Source of the DNA: Setaria digitata
Lineage: Eukaryota; Nematoda; Chromadorea; Rhabditida; Setariidae
DNA length: 64,000 nt
Direction of reading: 5' to 3'
NCBI GenBank assembly: GCA_003640385.1
Contig: RCAB01000066.1
Span: 82,001-146,000 of the forward strand
The notes below the pieces were generated by a model that saw only the letters and a list, made by a program, of their open reading frames with translations, was not told where the DNA came from and made no database searches. Shown piece after piece: positions 37,285 to 49,181 of the stretch (positions are counted from its first letter, which is position 1; each line of letters begins with the position of its first letter). Position numbers and translations under genes: made by a program.

Positions 37285-40234
37285 ATGATTTCTGGATCCG
37301 AAAATTTCATATTTCCAAGTTCGAAACAAAATTCACCGTCTTATCGACTATCCACCAATAATACTGGACCCTTCAGTCCACAACATACAACACCCAATTT
37401 CCTCTTTGGTTCTCGCAGTAGACGTCGAAGCTTAATTTTATCTTTTGGTATGATTTATTTTTGTTCTTCCTGAAAATAATTTTTTTTTTATGCATAATAC
37501 AAAATCCGCATTTACTGGTTTCTAGAAATCTTTGAAATGATGTATTTCGCGGAGTATCTATTCATGCAAACCACAGCTTGCTGCTTACTTTCTTTTCCTT
37601 TTTTTTTTTTCATTCTATTTGTTGTGAATTTAACCTTTTTCACTAAATTGTTGTGGATTGTTCTTGAAGTTTTTTTTGATGAGTGAATTAGAAATTTCAC
37701 TGCCTTCATTACAGATAGCAGTGCGTCAGAGAAACGGACATCAAGTCAAATGGATACAATCTCTTCACCACTACCCTCAAAGAGTAGTAAGTATTTAAAA
37801 TCTTGGCTTTTTTTTCTTTCGATTTTCCAAGTATAATCTTCTTTACCACTGAAGGTAAAAAATGTATTTTGGAGTGAAGTGAAACAAATCCCATATTGTT
37901 GACTGGTCGAATTCAGGTAAAGTATTTAAAAGTAGTGGTTGTGATTATTTACTTGAGATTGATGTCTGATCGTTTCCATCTACATTTACAAGCTTTATTT
38001 TTTTAACTTATACCGATTACATCAGCTGAAATTTACCGTCATTTACAAGAAATACTGTTGCTTCCAGGACCGTTTGAATTACTTTTCATACCAGCAATAA
38101 TAAATTAGACTTTTCTAACCAATTATTGCTAATGTAAAAACAGGTTGCTTTTCAGATTATACTTATTTAACACTTTATCTTTGAGGATGAAACTGAAGTT
38201 GAAGTTATAGGTAGTCAAAGTAGCAAAAGTGTACACTGGTCACCATCACTGACGGAAACAAAAAGTATTCATTCAAGCAGCTTACGGGATGATTTCTATA
38301 TGGACACTGATCCAGATAACTCATCATCAAAAGGGCCAGAAATTTCCCGTGGTACTTTTTTCTTCATTTTGCGGTTTTTAATTTGGAAAATCAGTAAACT
38401 CTTATTGATTCACTGGTTTTTAGTGGGTATTTTTCTTTGGAGATTTTAGCATCGTTAGTTAACGTGATGCATTTTATCCCGTCCTTTCTGGACCTTTTGA
38501 CTCTTAACCATGTATTATTCGGTTTAGATCCTCCTCTCCGTTCTATGATGGATGAACTGATATCTCCACAACTCTTATCCTTGGATGGAGTTCCCACAGA
38601 TACAAATACGCCAAGCATATTGGACAGTCAAGTACAGTAAGTATTCTGTTATTCTTTACGTGCTGAATTATTCCTTGAAATATTAGTTTAAATTAAGGTC
38701 TATTTACTTTAGGCAAGAAATTGCTGCACATTGGATTACCGTATTTGGTTTTTCTCGTGAAGATGCAACAAACGTTCTCAAATTGTTTGCTCGACATGGA
38801 ACAGTTGTTGCCCATCGGGTAAATTTTCATTTTTGTTTGTTGTTGTTTCCTTTTTTTTACCACGTTATTTGTGATGAGGATATTACTGTTATTTTTATTT
38901 TTATTTTTTCTAGTTTCCAAGAGAAGGCAATTGGATGTATTTGCGTTATGCTTCACCTATTCATGCTCAGCAAGCTCTTTCTCGAAATGGTCAAATTATA
39001 GATGGCCGGTTGCGCTTAGGAGTACTACCAGTTGATAATAAAGTAAGAAATTTGTTTCCTTCGCAGCTCTGAAATTCTTCATTGCACATTAGGCTTTTGG
39101 GTAAACTGTTTCGAGATGATGATTTCAATAAATATCGCTGAATCATCATGGTACGATCAGATTCTCATTAGTTCATCAATTCTTTTTTCTTCATGTTTTG
39201 AAATCTTCAGTTTTGCCCTTGACAATTTCCCCTACCATAGACAACCTTGTTACAGTATGCTTCATTTTTTGATTTTGAAAAAAAATTTACCCCCTAAATA
39301 TTCGTAGTTGGTTGTTTTATAGGAGTTAATTAATTTGGAGGAGGACGAGTATGGAGATACATTCTCGCAGATAGGTAGTGAAAACGGTATCCAGTTTAGC
39401 CAAAGTAGGTCTATATTATCGGAAAATTCATTATATGGAGTTGGTCCTGTTGACTCATCAACTGCGATTTCACGTCTAGATACAAGTTTCAATTCATCAT
39501 TGATTTCGTCACCTGTTCGCCCAGGAATTCGGTCTTTGCGTGCTTCCTTCAATACGATAGATAATTATTATCGAGTAAGCTTTTTTAAATCATATTTGAC
39601 CGTCTAATTTTAAAGTATATAGTTATCTTTAAATTTATATTTTTACACTGCTGCCCATAATTTCTGTTTATTTACAGATGGAATTCCTTCATTCATGTCT
39701 GTTTTGTTTTGGATTTATTCTTTCTATAGAGAATAAATCCAAAACATAGAGAATAAAATAAAAGTTATGAGATATAACTACTATTATTTTAGTAGTAGTT
39801 AACATATACTATAACATATAGTATATGTTAACTATTAGTATATAGTTAACATATACTCTACTGAATCATCTCAGAATTGTACGAGCTTATCGACTGTTTG
39901 TTTCTGTCCTCGGAGAAGTAATATAATAAGTACCAATAATATATAGTAGTAATGTTTAGTAATGTTGTACAGTAAGTATAGGAAGGTATTATACATAATG
40001 CATCTTGAGGCTTTACTGCTAGCGTGTTTTTTTTTTTTTTTTTTTGCTTCCTTTCGTTTGGCGATTGACAGAAGGGGAGGAAAGTATTATGAATTATACT
40101 TTAGATGAAATTACTAAACATTTCCTCAGATGAAATAATATGACCAATGTAAGCATGTTTTACAGGTTGATGAGGAAACACAGCCGGAGAAGTCTTATGG
40201 ATTGTTGGATAAACTATGGAGTTTTGTTTCGTAA
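37285..40234 (+). CDS. NUP35: Nucleoporin NUP35/NUP53 (nematode NPP-19 type)
   Basis: NUP35/53 is part of the inner ring of the nuclear pore, where it links NUP93, NUP155 and the pore membrane. Nine exons close in frame to 370 residues (human 326): 37285-37447, 37715-37786, 37917-37963, 38186-38351, 38528-38636, 38713-38818, 38914-39042, 39323-39574, 40166-40234. The N-terminus is Ser/Pro-rich and unstructured. The MPPN-type RRM runs from about residue 190 to 265: AAHWITVFGFSREDATNVLK, then GNWMYLRYASPIHAQQALS and GRLRLGVLPVD, all characteristic of the Nup35 RRM, which dimerises rather than binding RNA. The C-terminus LLDKLWSFVS resembles the amphipathic membrane-binding helix of the family. 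The short third exon is needed for frame but is the least certain. The last intron (39575-40165) is filled with inverted repeats. Confidence 0.93.
39705..39746. repeat. 17-bp perfect inverted repeat, 8-base loop
   Basis: Arm 39705-39721 (tgttttggatttattct) is the exact complement of 39730-39746. It lies in the last NUP35 intron. Confidence 0.85.
39796..39834. repeat. 16-bp perfect inverted repeat, 7-base loop, plus a further partial copy
   Basis: Arm 39796-39811 (tagttaacatatacta) is the exact complement of 39819-39834. A third related copy, tagttaacatatact, follows at about 39843-39857. It is about 50 bases downstream of the 39705-39746 hairpin, in the same intron. Confidence 0.85.
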
Positions 40235-41859
40235 TTTAGATAGCCAAGAATTACTGAATATTGCTTTACACTGATTTGTGTCTCACCAGGATCAAAAACT
40301 TCTCAGATCTTCGCAAATCTTATAGATCATCTTTCCAGTTGGAGAGGGCTTTCAAAGCACTTTGAGTTTTGACTTCGCTTATTTTATTTGGAGACTATGA
40401 GATATGATTTTGATTTTTCTTGGCAGCTGTAATGAATTTTCTAGTCTGAAGATATTTAAGGTAGTTGAGTTTCAAAAAATTTATTTTTTTGTTCAGAAGG
40501 AAATCCAGTTCATTATCTGAAAGTGTTGCTTAAACTTATTATTAGCAGAAATTCAGTTCAGCATCTGAAATGTCATTTAGGCAATTTTTTTTTTCTGCTT
40601 TTCCTCATAATTTTTTAACATTCTGATGCACTCCACATGTTTCTTGATAATAGAACATTTGTTGATATATGATCGGAAGAATCTTGTTTCACGTATGAAG
40701 TAGTCTTGCATCAGCAACAAAAGCAGCATTTGAAATTTCACATTTTTCATACTTTTTGGGTATCATATTATGTGCTAAAAGTACAAGAATTTTTTGTTTA
40801 TTTTTTTTTTTATTTTTTTCTTCTAGATAAAGGAAACTATTAAATTAACAAAGTTGAATGCATTGTAAAATGGATTTGTCAATGTGAGGCTTCGCATTTT
40901 AGTTCCTTGGGTGAGTGATTCACTACTATCATACTCCTTGAGTGGTCTGCAGTGTATGGCAACTAGATCAGTTGCAGATATAAAAGTATCAAATTTTTTG
41001 AAATGATTTTTAAAATTATTAGTTGGAAGTAATCAAATTCACGACATACTGGATGGACCGAATGGATGTGTCCTGTTGTTCCCTTGTGATTTGTATTCGC
41101 ATGCAAAATTTTTAGATAAATTTAGATGTGCAGCAGAGGGATGTAGATGGATTGACAGCTACGGACAGTTTGTTGAGGGGAAGATATGATTCGAATAGGA
41201 TATTTCTTGTTCACAATATGGAGAAAATGAAAATGTCAACGAAGATATCAGTTTTGTTAAATACAGTTATCCGTAGGAGACTTCATAATTTTTATTTTTT
41301 CAATTTTATATTTTTAATTTTTAAGAAAGTTGAAAGATGAGCTTATTAGTAATTGAATTTTTGAAATAAATGTTTGATAATGGTGTTGATGATAATCGAA
41401 CACGGACAGCATTAACATACGGCCATTTTCTCTTTGATCTTATTCCACAGAGGGGACTATTTGCTTTCTTAAATTATTCGTCTTTAATAATCATATCCTG
41501 TCATATTCGCATCTTTTATTTGCTAGAAAGATTTCCCGATACTAACATTTTATATGCATCAGGTATTTTCATTGGCATACCTATTGTATCTTTGTTAGGA
41601 ACCGGGGGTAATGCCTAAAATATTTAGCTAAAATTTAAAATATTTTAGGAACCAAATAATACCTCAGGTATTCGTAATATTTCAATTACTGACCGTAAAA
41701 TAATTCTTTCTCTTCGATTTACTTCATTCTTTTCAGTTTTCTTCATTTTTGATTAACAGTAGCCAGCAACAAGCAATTATTTTTTTTTCTTTAAATTTTC
41801 TCCCTCATTTAAGGGATAAAATTTAAAAATTTCGTATATGATATAACAGACTAACATTC

Positions 41860-41898
41860 ACCTGCACATAACAAGTAAATAACTTGTTATGTGCAGGT
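41860..41898. repeat. 17-bp perfect inverted repeat with 5-base loop
   Basis: acctgcacataacaagt at 41860-41876 pairs exactly with 41882-41898; the loop is aaata. It is not followed by a T-run or gene end that would explain it. Confidence 0.9.
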
Positions 41899-42767
41899 AA
41901 ATCTTAAAACGATTAGATTGTTTATTTGTTGTAAAAACATGAAGTAATATTTGCTTCCTGGTAATATCTTCATGAAATATTTGATTTCATATGCTTCATT
42001 GCTAGCCAATATTATTCTCTGCTAGGAAGAATGTAGCAAAATTAAATTATTTTAACTCATGAATATTAACGTCTTTCTCGATCATGTTTGCTCTGCTGTT
42101 TTTGCCATCTATTAACATGCCTCCTCTTCATTTGCATAATTTTCTGAATGTATCCATTTAGCTTTCATGACTTAATAATATGATACTTCAGTTGAACCTA
42201 AACTATCACTCCTTCTTAGCGTGCATTATTTAAGGACGCATCGTCAATTTTATAGATTACTTATTTCATTTCATTGAGTTCACAATTTCTCTAAACTTCA
42301 TAATTTGAAAATTATCATTTGATTTACGATATTTCCCTAAATCTCATAGAAATTATCATCTGCCTTCTCTGTCTTTCAGTATTTTTAAGAATCACTGAAA
42401 AAAAAGATCCAAACTAATTTTTTTACCAATTATTAATAAAAGTTAACACTTTTACAAATTTCAAAGATGCTACTGTAATCAATGAAAACAAAAAGTTATT
42501 AGTTATTATGGTCTGTAACTTCATTTTACCACTATTTGCATTCTGTTTTATTGTTTCGAATAATTTTTTTTTTGTTAACAAACTTCCAATGTTTGTTAAT
42601 GAAATGAAAATGAACGATAAAAACAGTTACTCCAATGAAATCGTTGTTCACATTTATTCAATTAATTAAAAACGCGTATCTGATTGTAATTCGATTACAA
42701 TTCTCTAAAAAGAAAAAGCAGTAGGATACACCATTTACATTATCATTTTAATTTATTACTCTATTTC

Positions 42768-42769
42768 AG
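42768..42769 (+). promoter_or_regulatory. Candidate trans-splice acceptor, zinc-finger gene
   Basis: ctctatttcag ends at 42769, 28 bases before the proposed ATG at 42798. Confidence 0.45.
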
Positions 42770-42797
42770 GAAAATCTTTAATATCAGTGTAACTGTT

Positions 42798-42972
42798 ATG
42801 GAAAGCAATAATAAAGTGGTAACAAAAAAGAGTCGCATATGGAATCCTGCCGTGGATGATAACTGTTCTAATTTAAGAAGCAGTGATAAAACAGTTCCGA
42901 TTAATTTTCAAGGGAATTACATTTCTCAGGTCCTTAAAAAAAGATAATAATTCTTTTTCAGTAAAAACAGTG

Positions 42973-43018
<46 letters not shown>

Positions 43019-44208
43019 ATTTTTAGATTATTCTGTGAATTATTGAGTCTTCATGAAAGATTCAATCTCAAACTTAATTTTTCTCTCTCTTCGCAGTATT
43101 AAATCTAAAATAAAGAACAATTTTTTCGTATAATTCGTGCAACCGAGAACCGGATATGAATTGGAATTTCCCTTTTTCTAAATTACTAGTATATTACTGT
43201 ACAAAGAATAAGTGAACTAAGTAATTTTTAGTCGTAATAATGAAAGCATATACTGTTAATAGTAATATATCACTATAAATTTCGAATATTTCTATATCTT
43301 GAAAGAAAACTAATAATTAATTAAAATAACTGGTTCGGGAACTCTGAAAATAAACTGCTTTCGTTTTATTCAACATCTACATTAGTGTTGAAAATTTCCC
43401 ATCCATTAAAAAAATCTCGAAATGAAATTACTTAATTGCAGAACAATGGAAGCATGATGCAACCGTATCCTGCTGCAATGCCGCCTGATTATTCAAAAGC
43501 ATTTCAAATCAATAATGCTGCAATGAGTTTTCGTTTCAATATCATGCTATTACCCAGTAAATCATCCTCTATTTTGCTACCATATTAAATCTCCATAAGA
43601 TACTGAACGAGAGGAAAAAAATCGAGATTTGATAGAAATCAATCTTTATTAATTTCATTTAAAAGAAAATGAATGAAAGAAGTTTGCATTTTACCATGTC
43701 ATAACCTGTTTGAATGGTTTACATTGGCCATTTAAATTAGTCCAGCAAGAAATCGTTCCTTAGTAAATCCCTTGGAAATGATTCACCGAGCTCTGATAAT
43801 TCTCCAATTACTATAATTATCTTTTTTTTTTTTCCAAATCTCTTCTTTCTGCCACTAAAAGAAAAGATCTTTAAAAAAGGAAAATAATCTCTGTACTTCG
43901 ATACATCCAATCATTTCCGCTCTGTCTGGTCTAATTCTCCTCTCCCATCCCTAATATATTATTGCCTAAATAAATGAAATCATAAGATTTCAATTTTGTT
44001 AATAAAGAAAAGTTTTTTTTTTCCAAATATTTCAGATTATTTGATGAATCCAAACTTCACACCAATCAATGTACCGAATCAAAACTGTTGTGCTGTATGC
44101 GGTAGCATATTTCGACTGACTGCAGATTTGGTGCAACATATGCGTGTTAATCATCGTACCAATCACTATTCGCATTCTCGAAAACGATTATCATCACGAC
44201 AAATATAA
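42798..44208 (+). CDS. Small protein with one C2H2 zinc finger
   Basis: I do not recognise the orthologue. Three exons (42798-42929, 43442-43556, 44036-44208) close in frame to 139 residues. The first 95 residues are Asn/Pro/Met-rich and probably disordered (NFQGNY, MMQPYPAAMPPDY, NPNFTPINVPN). One classical finger follows, with ligands C101, C104, H117 and H122 (C-x2-C-x12-H-x4-H) and a body reading GSIFRLTADLVQ. A basic tail, HSRKRLSSRQ, could serve as a nuclear localisation signal. A single finger rarely gives sequence-specific DNA binding alone, so it could be a cofactor or bind protein or RNA; this is inference. Upstream coding exons cannot be excluded, but the acceptor at 42769 fits a short trans-spliced leader. 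Confidence 0.72.
42973..43017. repeat. 45-base poly(A) run
   Basis: Uninterrupted A45 in the first intron of the zinc-finger gene, about 40 bases after its donor. Confidence 0.95.
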
Positions 44209-44269
44209 TAATGATTGTCATTTGCACTGATTTTATCATTCAATAGCTATTTTTGACATCACTGTCGAG

Positions 44270-44275
44270 AATAAA
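44270..44275 (+). terminator. Candidate polyadenylation signal, zinc-finger gene
   Basis: AATAAA 62 bases after the stop codon, a usual distance for nematode 3' ends. Confidence 0.6.
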
Positions 44276-45357
44276 AACTACTTCATTTCACGGTCAAACA
44301 GTTACAGTGTACTTCTCCACGCAACTATCATATATCAGTTTCAAATTCTTCATCTGTGCCTTTATTTCAGTGGATAATATACTGTAAAATGATCATCCAA
44401 TTTGAAAAGCAAGAGCAGCATGACTGTAATTTCAAGTTGTAATATGCATTTTCCCTCAGTAAGCATATCAAACAAGCCATGTTTTGCCTTTAAGAAGTTT
44501 GAAGGTTGAGAGAGAAGCAATGTTCTAAATCGAGAAGTCCTGCAAAACGGTAATGGTGAAGATGATGTAGCGTAAAAACAAATCGATTAATAGAATATTT
44601 AATCAGTAAAGTGTAATTCAATACGATGTAAGAATGACGCCTTAATGTGACATTAGAAGTCAAATTTATCAAGAATTACCTTATTTCTGAACAAAATATA
44701 CTCTTCATCCTAACTTCTAATTTATTTAATTGTAGTAATTGTAATACGCATCCGCTAATACATATCTGAGCATATCCATAATTACTGTCTTCAAGTCTTG
44801 CAAATATTAATTACTATTACGGCACTCGTCAATCTTAATCATTACCACCTTTATTAATGATTATCAACAACAAAAAATAATAAGCGACAATCATCACCAC
44901 CATCTCATTAACCACATTCGAACCAATTTCAAACGCTCGTATTGATACGAATGAAATCTCATCATCCCAGGACAATTTTGTCAATATTTGATGGCCGTGT
45001 TAAAGGCAGATTCGTTACATCGATTAGTTTGTCTTAGCTCTGGCGGCGTTATCTCTGGGATGGGTTTGATTTGGAGGGATGGGGATGGGTTTTGTATGCT
45101 TAAGAAAAAAGAGTTTTTTTTTTTTGATACTTTTAGAAGTATCTAAATGAAACAATTATTTAACTGGACGAAGAGAGCTGAAATCTAAAATATACCTTAT
45201 AATTTCCCACATGAATTCATATTCCTTGTGTTAAAATTTCATAAGTTGTAAATATATATATTATTATGCTTAATCGATTTAATTCATTTGCTTTTTTCCA
45301 AATATATAATTGCTAGATCGGAATAGTTTGTAACATGTTATTTATCGGTTAATTTGT

Positions 45358-45359
45358 AG
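45358..45359 (+). promoter_or_regulatory. Candidate trans-splice acceptor, cytochrome c
   Basis: aatttgtag ends at 45359, 15 bases before the cytochrome c ATG. Confidence 0.5.
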
Positions 45360-45374
45360 ACCTCATCTATCGTC

Positions 45375-46439
45375 ATGTCAATTCCGGAAGGTGATTACGA
45401 AAGGGGGAAAAAGCTATTCAAAATGCGGTGTCTGCAGTGTCATGTCATTGATTCGGATGCGAATAAAAATGGCCCGACGTTGAAGGGTGTAATTGGACGT
45501 AAGTCGGGTACTGTCGACGGTTACCCGTATTCTACTGCCAATAAAAATAAGGTTTTGTTCTTATTATTATGTCATATATATAGAGTTAGGGTACCCTTTG
45601 CCGGCTGTAGATGAAATAGATGAAATACTTATAGATTGGTAGTGTGGCATTGGAATTCTTGACTTTTTATGTCAGAGTTTCTTTTATATGTTGCTTTTCC
45701 ATACCCTTTAGTTATAATGCATTAATGCGCCTCAAATTTTCGCGTAGTCAACAGGAATTTCATTATTTTGCTGCGAGATGAAGTTGGGTGTGGTAGGATT
45801 GACCTAAACTCTTCATTACTGCACTATGATCTTAAATGATATCTGTTAGATCTTATATTAAATTCATACATTTTTAGCATCAGGGAGTTGCAGTTTTGAT
45901 CTGCAGATACTTGGACTCACGTAATGAATTTAGCTTCATCTTCTCTTAAAAAGGAGAAAAATTAAATAGCATTAAAGATTTTCATTTTGTTAGATGTTGC
46001 AACCTCTGATAACTTCCCTCTTCTACACTTGCGCATACATTTTACCTCCTCTTATTCAGTTTGCCGATTTCTTTTTTTCTTTATTGTTTAAGAGGAACTA
46101 AATAAATTTCACCACCGATGAGTGCTTTGAGTTTATAGAGCTTTCTGTGGCTTGCTCTCTTTTAAGTGTTTAAACATCTGTTTTTAAGTCTTAATTAGAG
46201 ATAAATTCTCAGATATTTATTAGTTAATCTGTTCAGGAATTAATGTTGATTTGTTGACATTATATTTACTTTTAATGTTTGTATTTTAGGGTGTAGTTTG
46301 GACGCGTGAAACATTATTCGAATATTTATTAGATCCAAAAAAATATATTCCGGGAACTAAAATGGTATTTGCTGGACTGAAGAAACCTCAGGAACGCGCG
46401 GATTTGATCAAATATATAGAGGAAGAATCTCCAAAATAA
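45375..46439 (+). CDS. Cytochrome c
   Basis: The soluble haem protein that carries electrons from complex III to complex IV in the mitochondrial intermembrane space. Two exons (45375-45551 and 46290-46439) give 108 residues, the normal family size. The haem-attachment motif CLQCH is at 19-23, with the axial histidine at 23. The second axial ligand is M84 in [28 protein letters not shown] and ANKNKGVVW are the other conserved blocks, and the splice junction falls between NKNK and GVVW. No presequence is present, as expected. I see no sign of pseudogenisation. Confidence 0.97.
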
Positions 46440-46546
46440 TTAGGCAGCTGAATTTCTGTAGGACTGGGATACTTGCGACTCATCTTTTCTTTTGAAGCAT
46501 TGGATGAATCTCATACTGTAGCAGTAGTTTTTTTAGGCTTGCGAGA

Positions 46547-46552
46547 AATAAA
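46547..46552 (+). terminator. Candidate polyadenylation signal, cytochrome c
   Basis: AATAAA 108 bases after the stop codon. Confidence 0.6.
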
Positions 46553-47184
46553 GGATCATTTTTCACTGAAATTCTGTGTCTTACAAGGTTCTGTTCAACG
46601 ATATGTGCTATGATCTAATTTAAAGAAAGGCTGATTAAGAAGTCTTGTTCTGTCATCATTATTATATGTGCATGCAGAATTCGTCGAGGTGCCTTTATGT
46701 TGCTAAGAACTTTTATGTTATGGTTAATATCATTTTTGTGATGTCGATCCTCTTCATTTTGTTCGTTATAGAACACTGTAAACATCATGAAGCTTTTGAT
46801 TTTCTTTTTATGCATATATGGTGATGACGTAGTGGAGGTGTGGAAGAAATAACACAGTAAACGTTTTATGTTCACCGAAAATACCCGAAAAATATTTCTT
46901 TCTGAGAGGAATCTTCAGCATTTTTCGACTTCATCTGAAATGAGTACATGAGATCCTACATTAAATGTTTTTATTTTGACGATCCGAGGACTTAACATAC
47001 GAAGCATAGTGGTGTTCCATTTCTCGACTGCACTACTTCTAATGGCACGTCCCAGTTGTCCTTAAATTGAGGGACTTCCGAAATTTCACACTGTATTGGG
47101 ACCTGGGATGAAAATATCGAGAATAAATATGGGTTTTCAGCATTTCGTGGACAATAAATACGCTATCCGTATGTCACCTTTCCA

Positions 47185-47403
47185 TATAGAAGCTGAATGA
47201 GGGATAACTGAGCAGAATTCATATAAGTGGATCCCTCCCTATAAGTAGCACAATGCAAAATGATAACATGAATCATCCAGCAAAGGTCAAGGGNTATAGA
47301 AGCTGAATGAGGGATAACTGAGCAGAATTTATATAAGTGGATCCCTCCTTATAAGTAGCACAATGCAAAATGATAACATGAATCATCCAGCAAAGGTCAA
47401 GGG
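47185..47403. repeat. Two 109-bp copies flanking a single n (assembly join)
   Basis: Bases 47185-47293 and 47295-47403 are identical except for two C/T differences (for example gaattc/gaattt), separated by one n at 47294. This is best read as overlapping contig ends, possibly of two alleles, joined without merging. Confidence 0.9.
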
Positions 47404-49156
47404 TTAAAAGGACAGTCGTGATTGAAATAGGCGGTCATATTTGCAAAGTACCGATGATCCTAAAATTTTCTTCTTACCCTGTCGTACACAGACTGAAATA
47501 GTTCGAAGTTTGGTTTTTTTTTTTTTTCATATTTATTTTTTTGCTCTCGCCACAAATAGCTACTTGTCCATTTGCATCAGAATGTAATATTGATAGTTAC
47601 ATTTTGGTGAGTATTTTTCTCTTATCCCTATGCATTTTTTTTTTTGTCTGATAATTGCACATCTTTTTCTCTCTCCTTTCCTTTCATATTCAAATTCTCT
47701 ATCAAAGTGTGGTGTAATTTCATATCCATCGTTGTATGATATAGTGTCAAAATTAATTCATTAATTATTACCTGGAAAATTAAGTCATTATTGTGATATG
47801 GCGGATAATGAAGAAAAGGATGGAGAGAGGGGCGGGGTGGAGGGGAAGAAGGGAAGCTACAAGATACGATCGCTATAGCTATATACACATAAAGATTTGA
47901 TGAAAAAGCTTGATAATACTAACATATAGACTAATTTACTGCACATTTAATATATCATTTATAGTTAATATTAAAATCGGTAATTTCCACTTTTTGATGC
48001 AATTCATTTTCGAAGTTTATTTACGTTGGCAGAAACTTATTTTTAAATCAGAATTTTTATTTTACGCTTATTTTGACCGAAATGTTAGGTTAAAATTTAA
48101 ATCAGGATGCTAGTTTTACAACTGACTATCAAAAATAAATGCAAAAGTCATGGTGATTAAAAGAACGGTTGAAACCTGCAAATTCATATCCAGCTTAAAG
48201 AAACTTTCTTTTTTTTTTTCTAAGAATACCAGATCTATGGTTTTAAACTTGTTAAGATGTGTAGAATAAGTAACCTGTACCGTAAAGAATTCTAACATTT
48301 GATAAAGCATAGAGGACGCTGTGACATCATTTGTTGCATAAATACCAGTCAATAAGTTTCATCATTGTTGCACAGCAAGATGATAGACGCCATGTAGTGT
48401 CACGGATTGCAGGTGTTGTATATGTTGTGTAGGTGGATTTTTGTCGTGTCCGTTTGTCTGGATATGAGTAGTGTTGGAAGTCAGAGTGATAAATTGGAGG
48501 AAGAGAATTTAAATTCTAGTTTCACAATTTTGAGAATTCTCATGGATTGGTAGTTTTGATTGGTGACTAATTAATGTGGCGAAATAGTACTTCATTGTTA
48601 GAGGGGGGAAAGATGTGGGAGGGAGTGGAAAGAGCGGTATTCGAGGATACGAACGGTGAGTGAATTGACATCATGATCTTGGATGTTTGACTGTAAGATG
48701 CGTCGTAATCATATGCTTTGCTTTCATAAAGTTGGGATGAAACTGGAAGGAAGATGAATTACTGCATGATGATCGTAAGCAAACATGTACTGTATATATT
48801 ATTACACTTAGCTTAAGCTACTAGTTACGATTAATTATCCCATTTTTGGTATTCCATTCGTAAGAGTACTGAATTGATTTATTGGTTCATGAGAAGCTGT
48901 ATGTTGAAATATGGAAGAGTCCGAATGATGCAATGGTTTAAAACAACCATTTGACTATACGCCGTGAATATGCAAATACTTCAATGAGTAGTAAAACAAA
49001 GACGATGATATGCTTTAGTATGGAACAGCTTCTAAATTATTTCACTGTTGTATTGCACGGATTTAATGTTTGGCAACTCCTCACGTTATCCTTCTTAATC
49101 AGACTAAGCGGTATTATTCGGTAAAATAATTGGGCAACTGGTGGGACATTTTTTGC

Positions 49157-49158
49157 AG
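49157..49158 (+). promoter_or_regulatory. Candidate trans-splice acceptor, ATAD2
   Basis: acattttttgcag ends at 49158, 23 bases before the ATAD2 ATG at 49182. Confidence 0.55.
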
Positions 49159-49181
49159 AAGCAGAGAGTGTAGTGGTGTAG

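Larger units (their letters stand above)
40235..42797. other. Intergenic, NUP35 to zinc-finger gene
   Basis: About 2.6 kb. Open frames at 41128-41340 and 41370-41618 lack family features and splice context, so I do not call them. It contains a hairpin at 41860-41898 and a weaker inverted pair of cctaaaatattt at about 41614-41650. Confidence 0.5.
44209..45374. other. Intergenic, zinc-finger gene to cytochrome c
   Basis: About 1.2 kb. The stretch around 45020-45100 is richer in G (ggagggatggggatggg) and may be promoter DNA of the cytochrome c gene. No exon seen. Confidence 0.5.
46440..49181. other. Intergenic, cytochrome c to ATAD2
   Basis: About 2.7 kb without a supported exon. It holds the cytochrome c 3' end, an assembly join with duplicated flanks (47185-47403), and a G-rich purine tract at about 47805-47860 (ggagagaggggcggggtgga). 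Confidence 0.5.

Noticed and set aside
41128..41618. Two consecutive plus-strand frames of 70 and 82 codons, the second hydrophobic
   Set aside because: No recognisable domain, no consistent splice junction linking them, and composition like the surrounding intergenic DNA.
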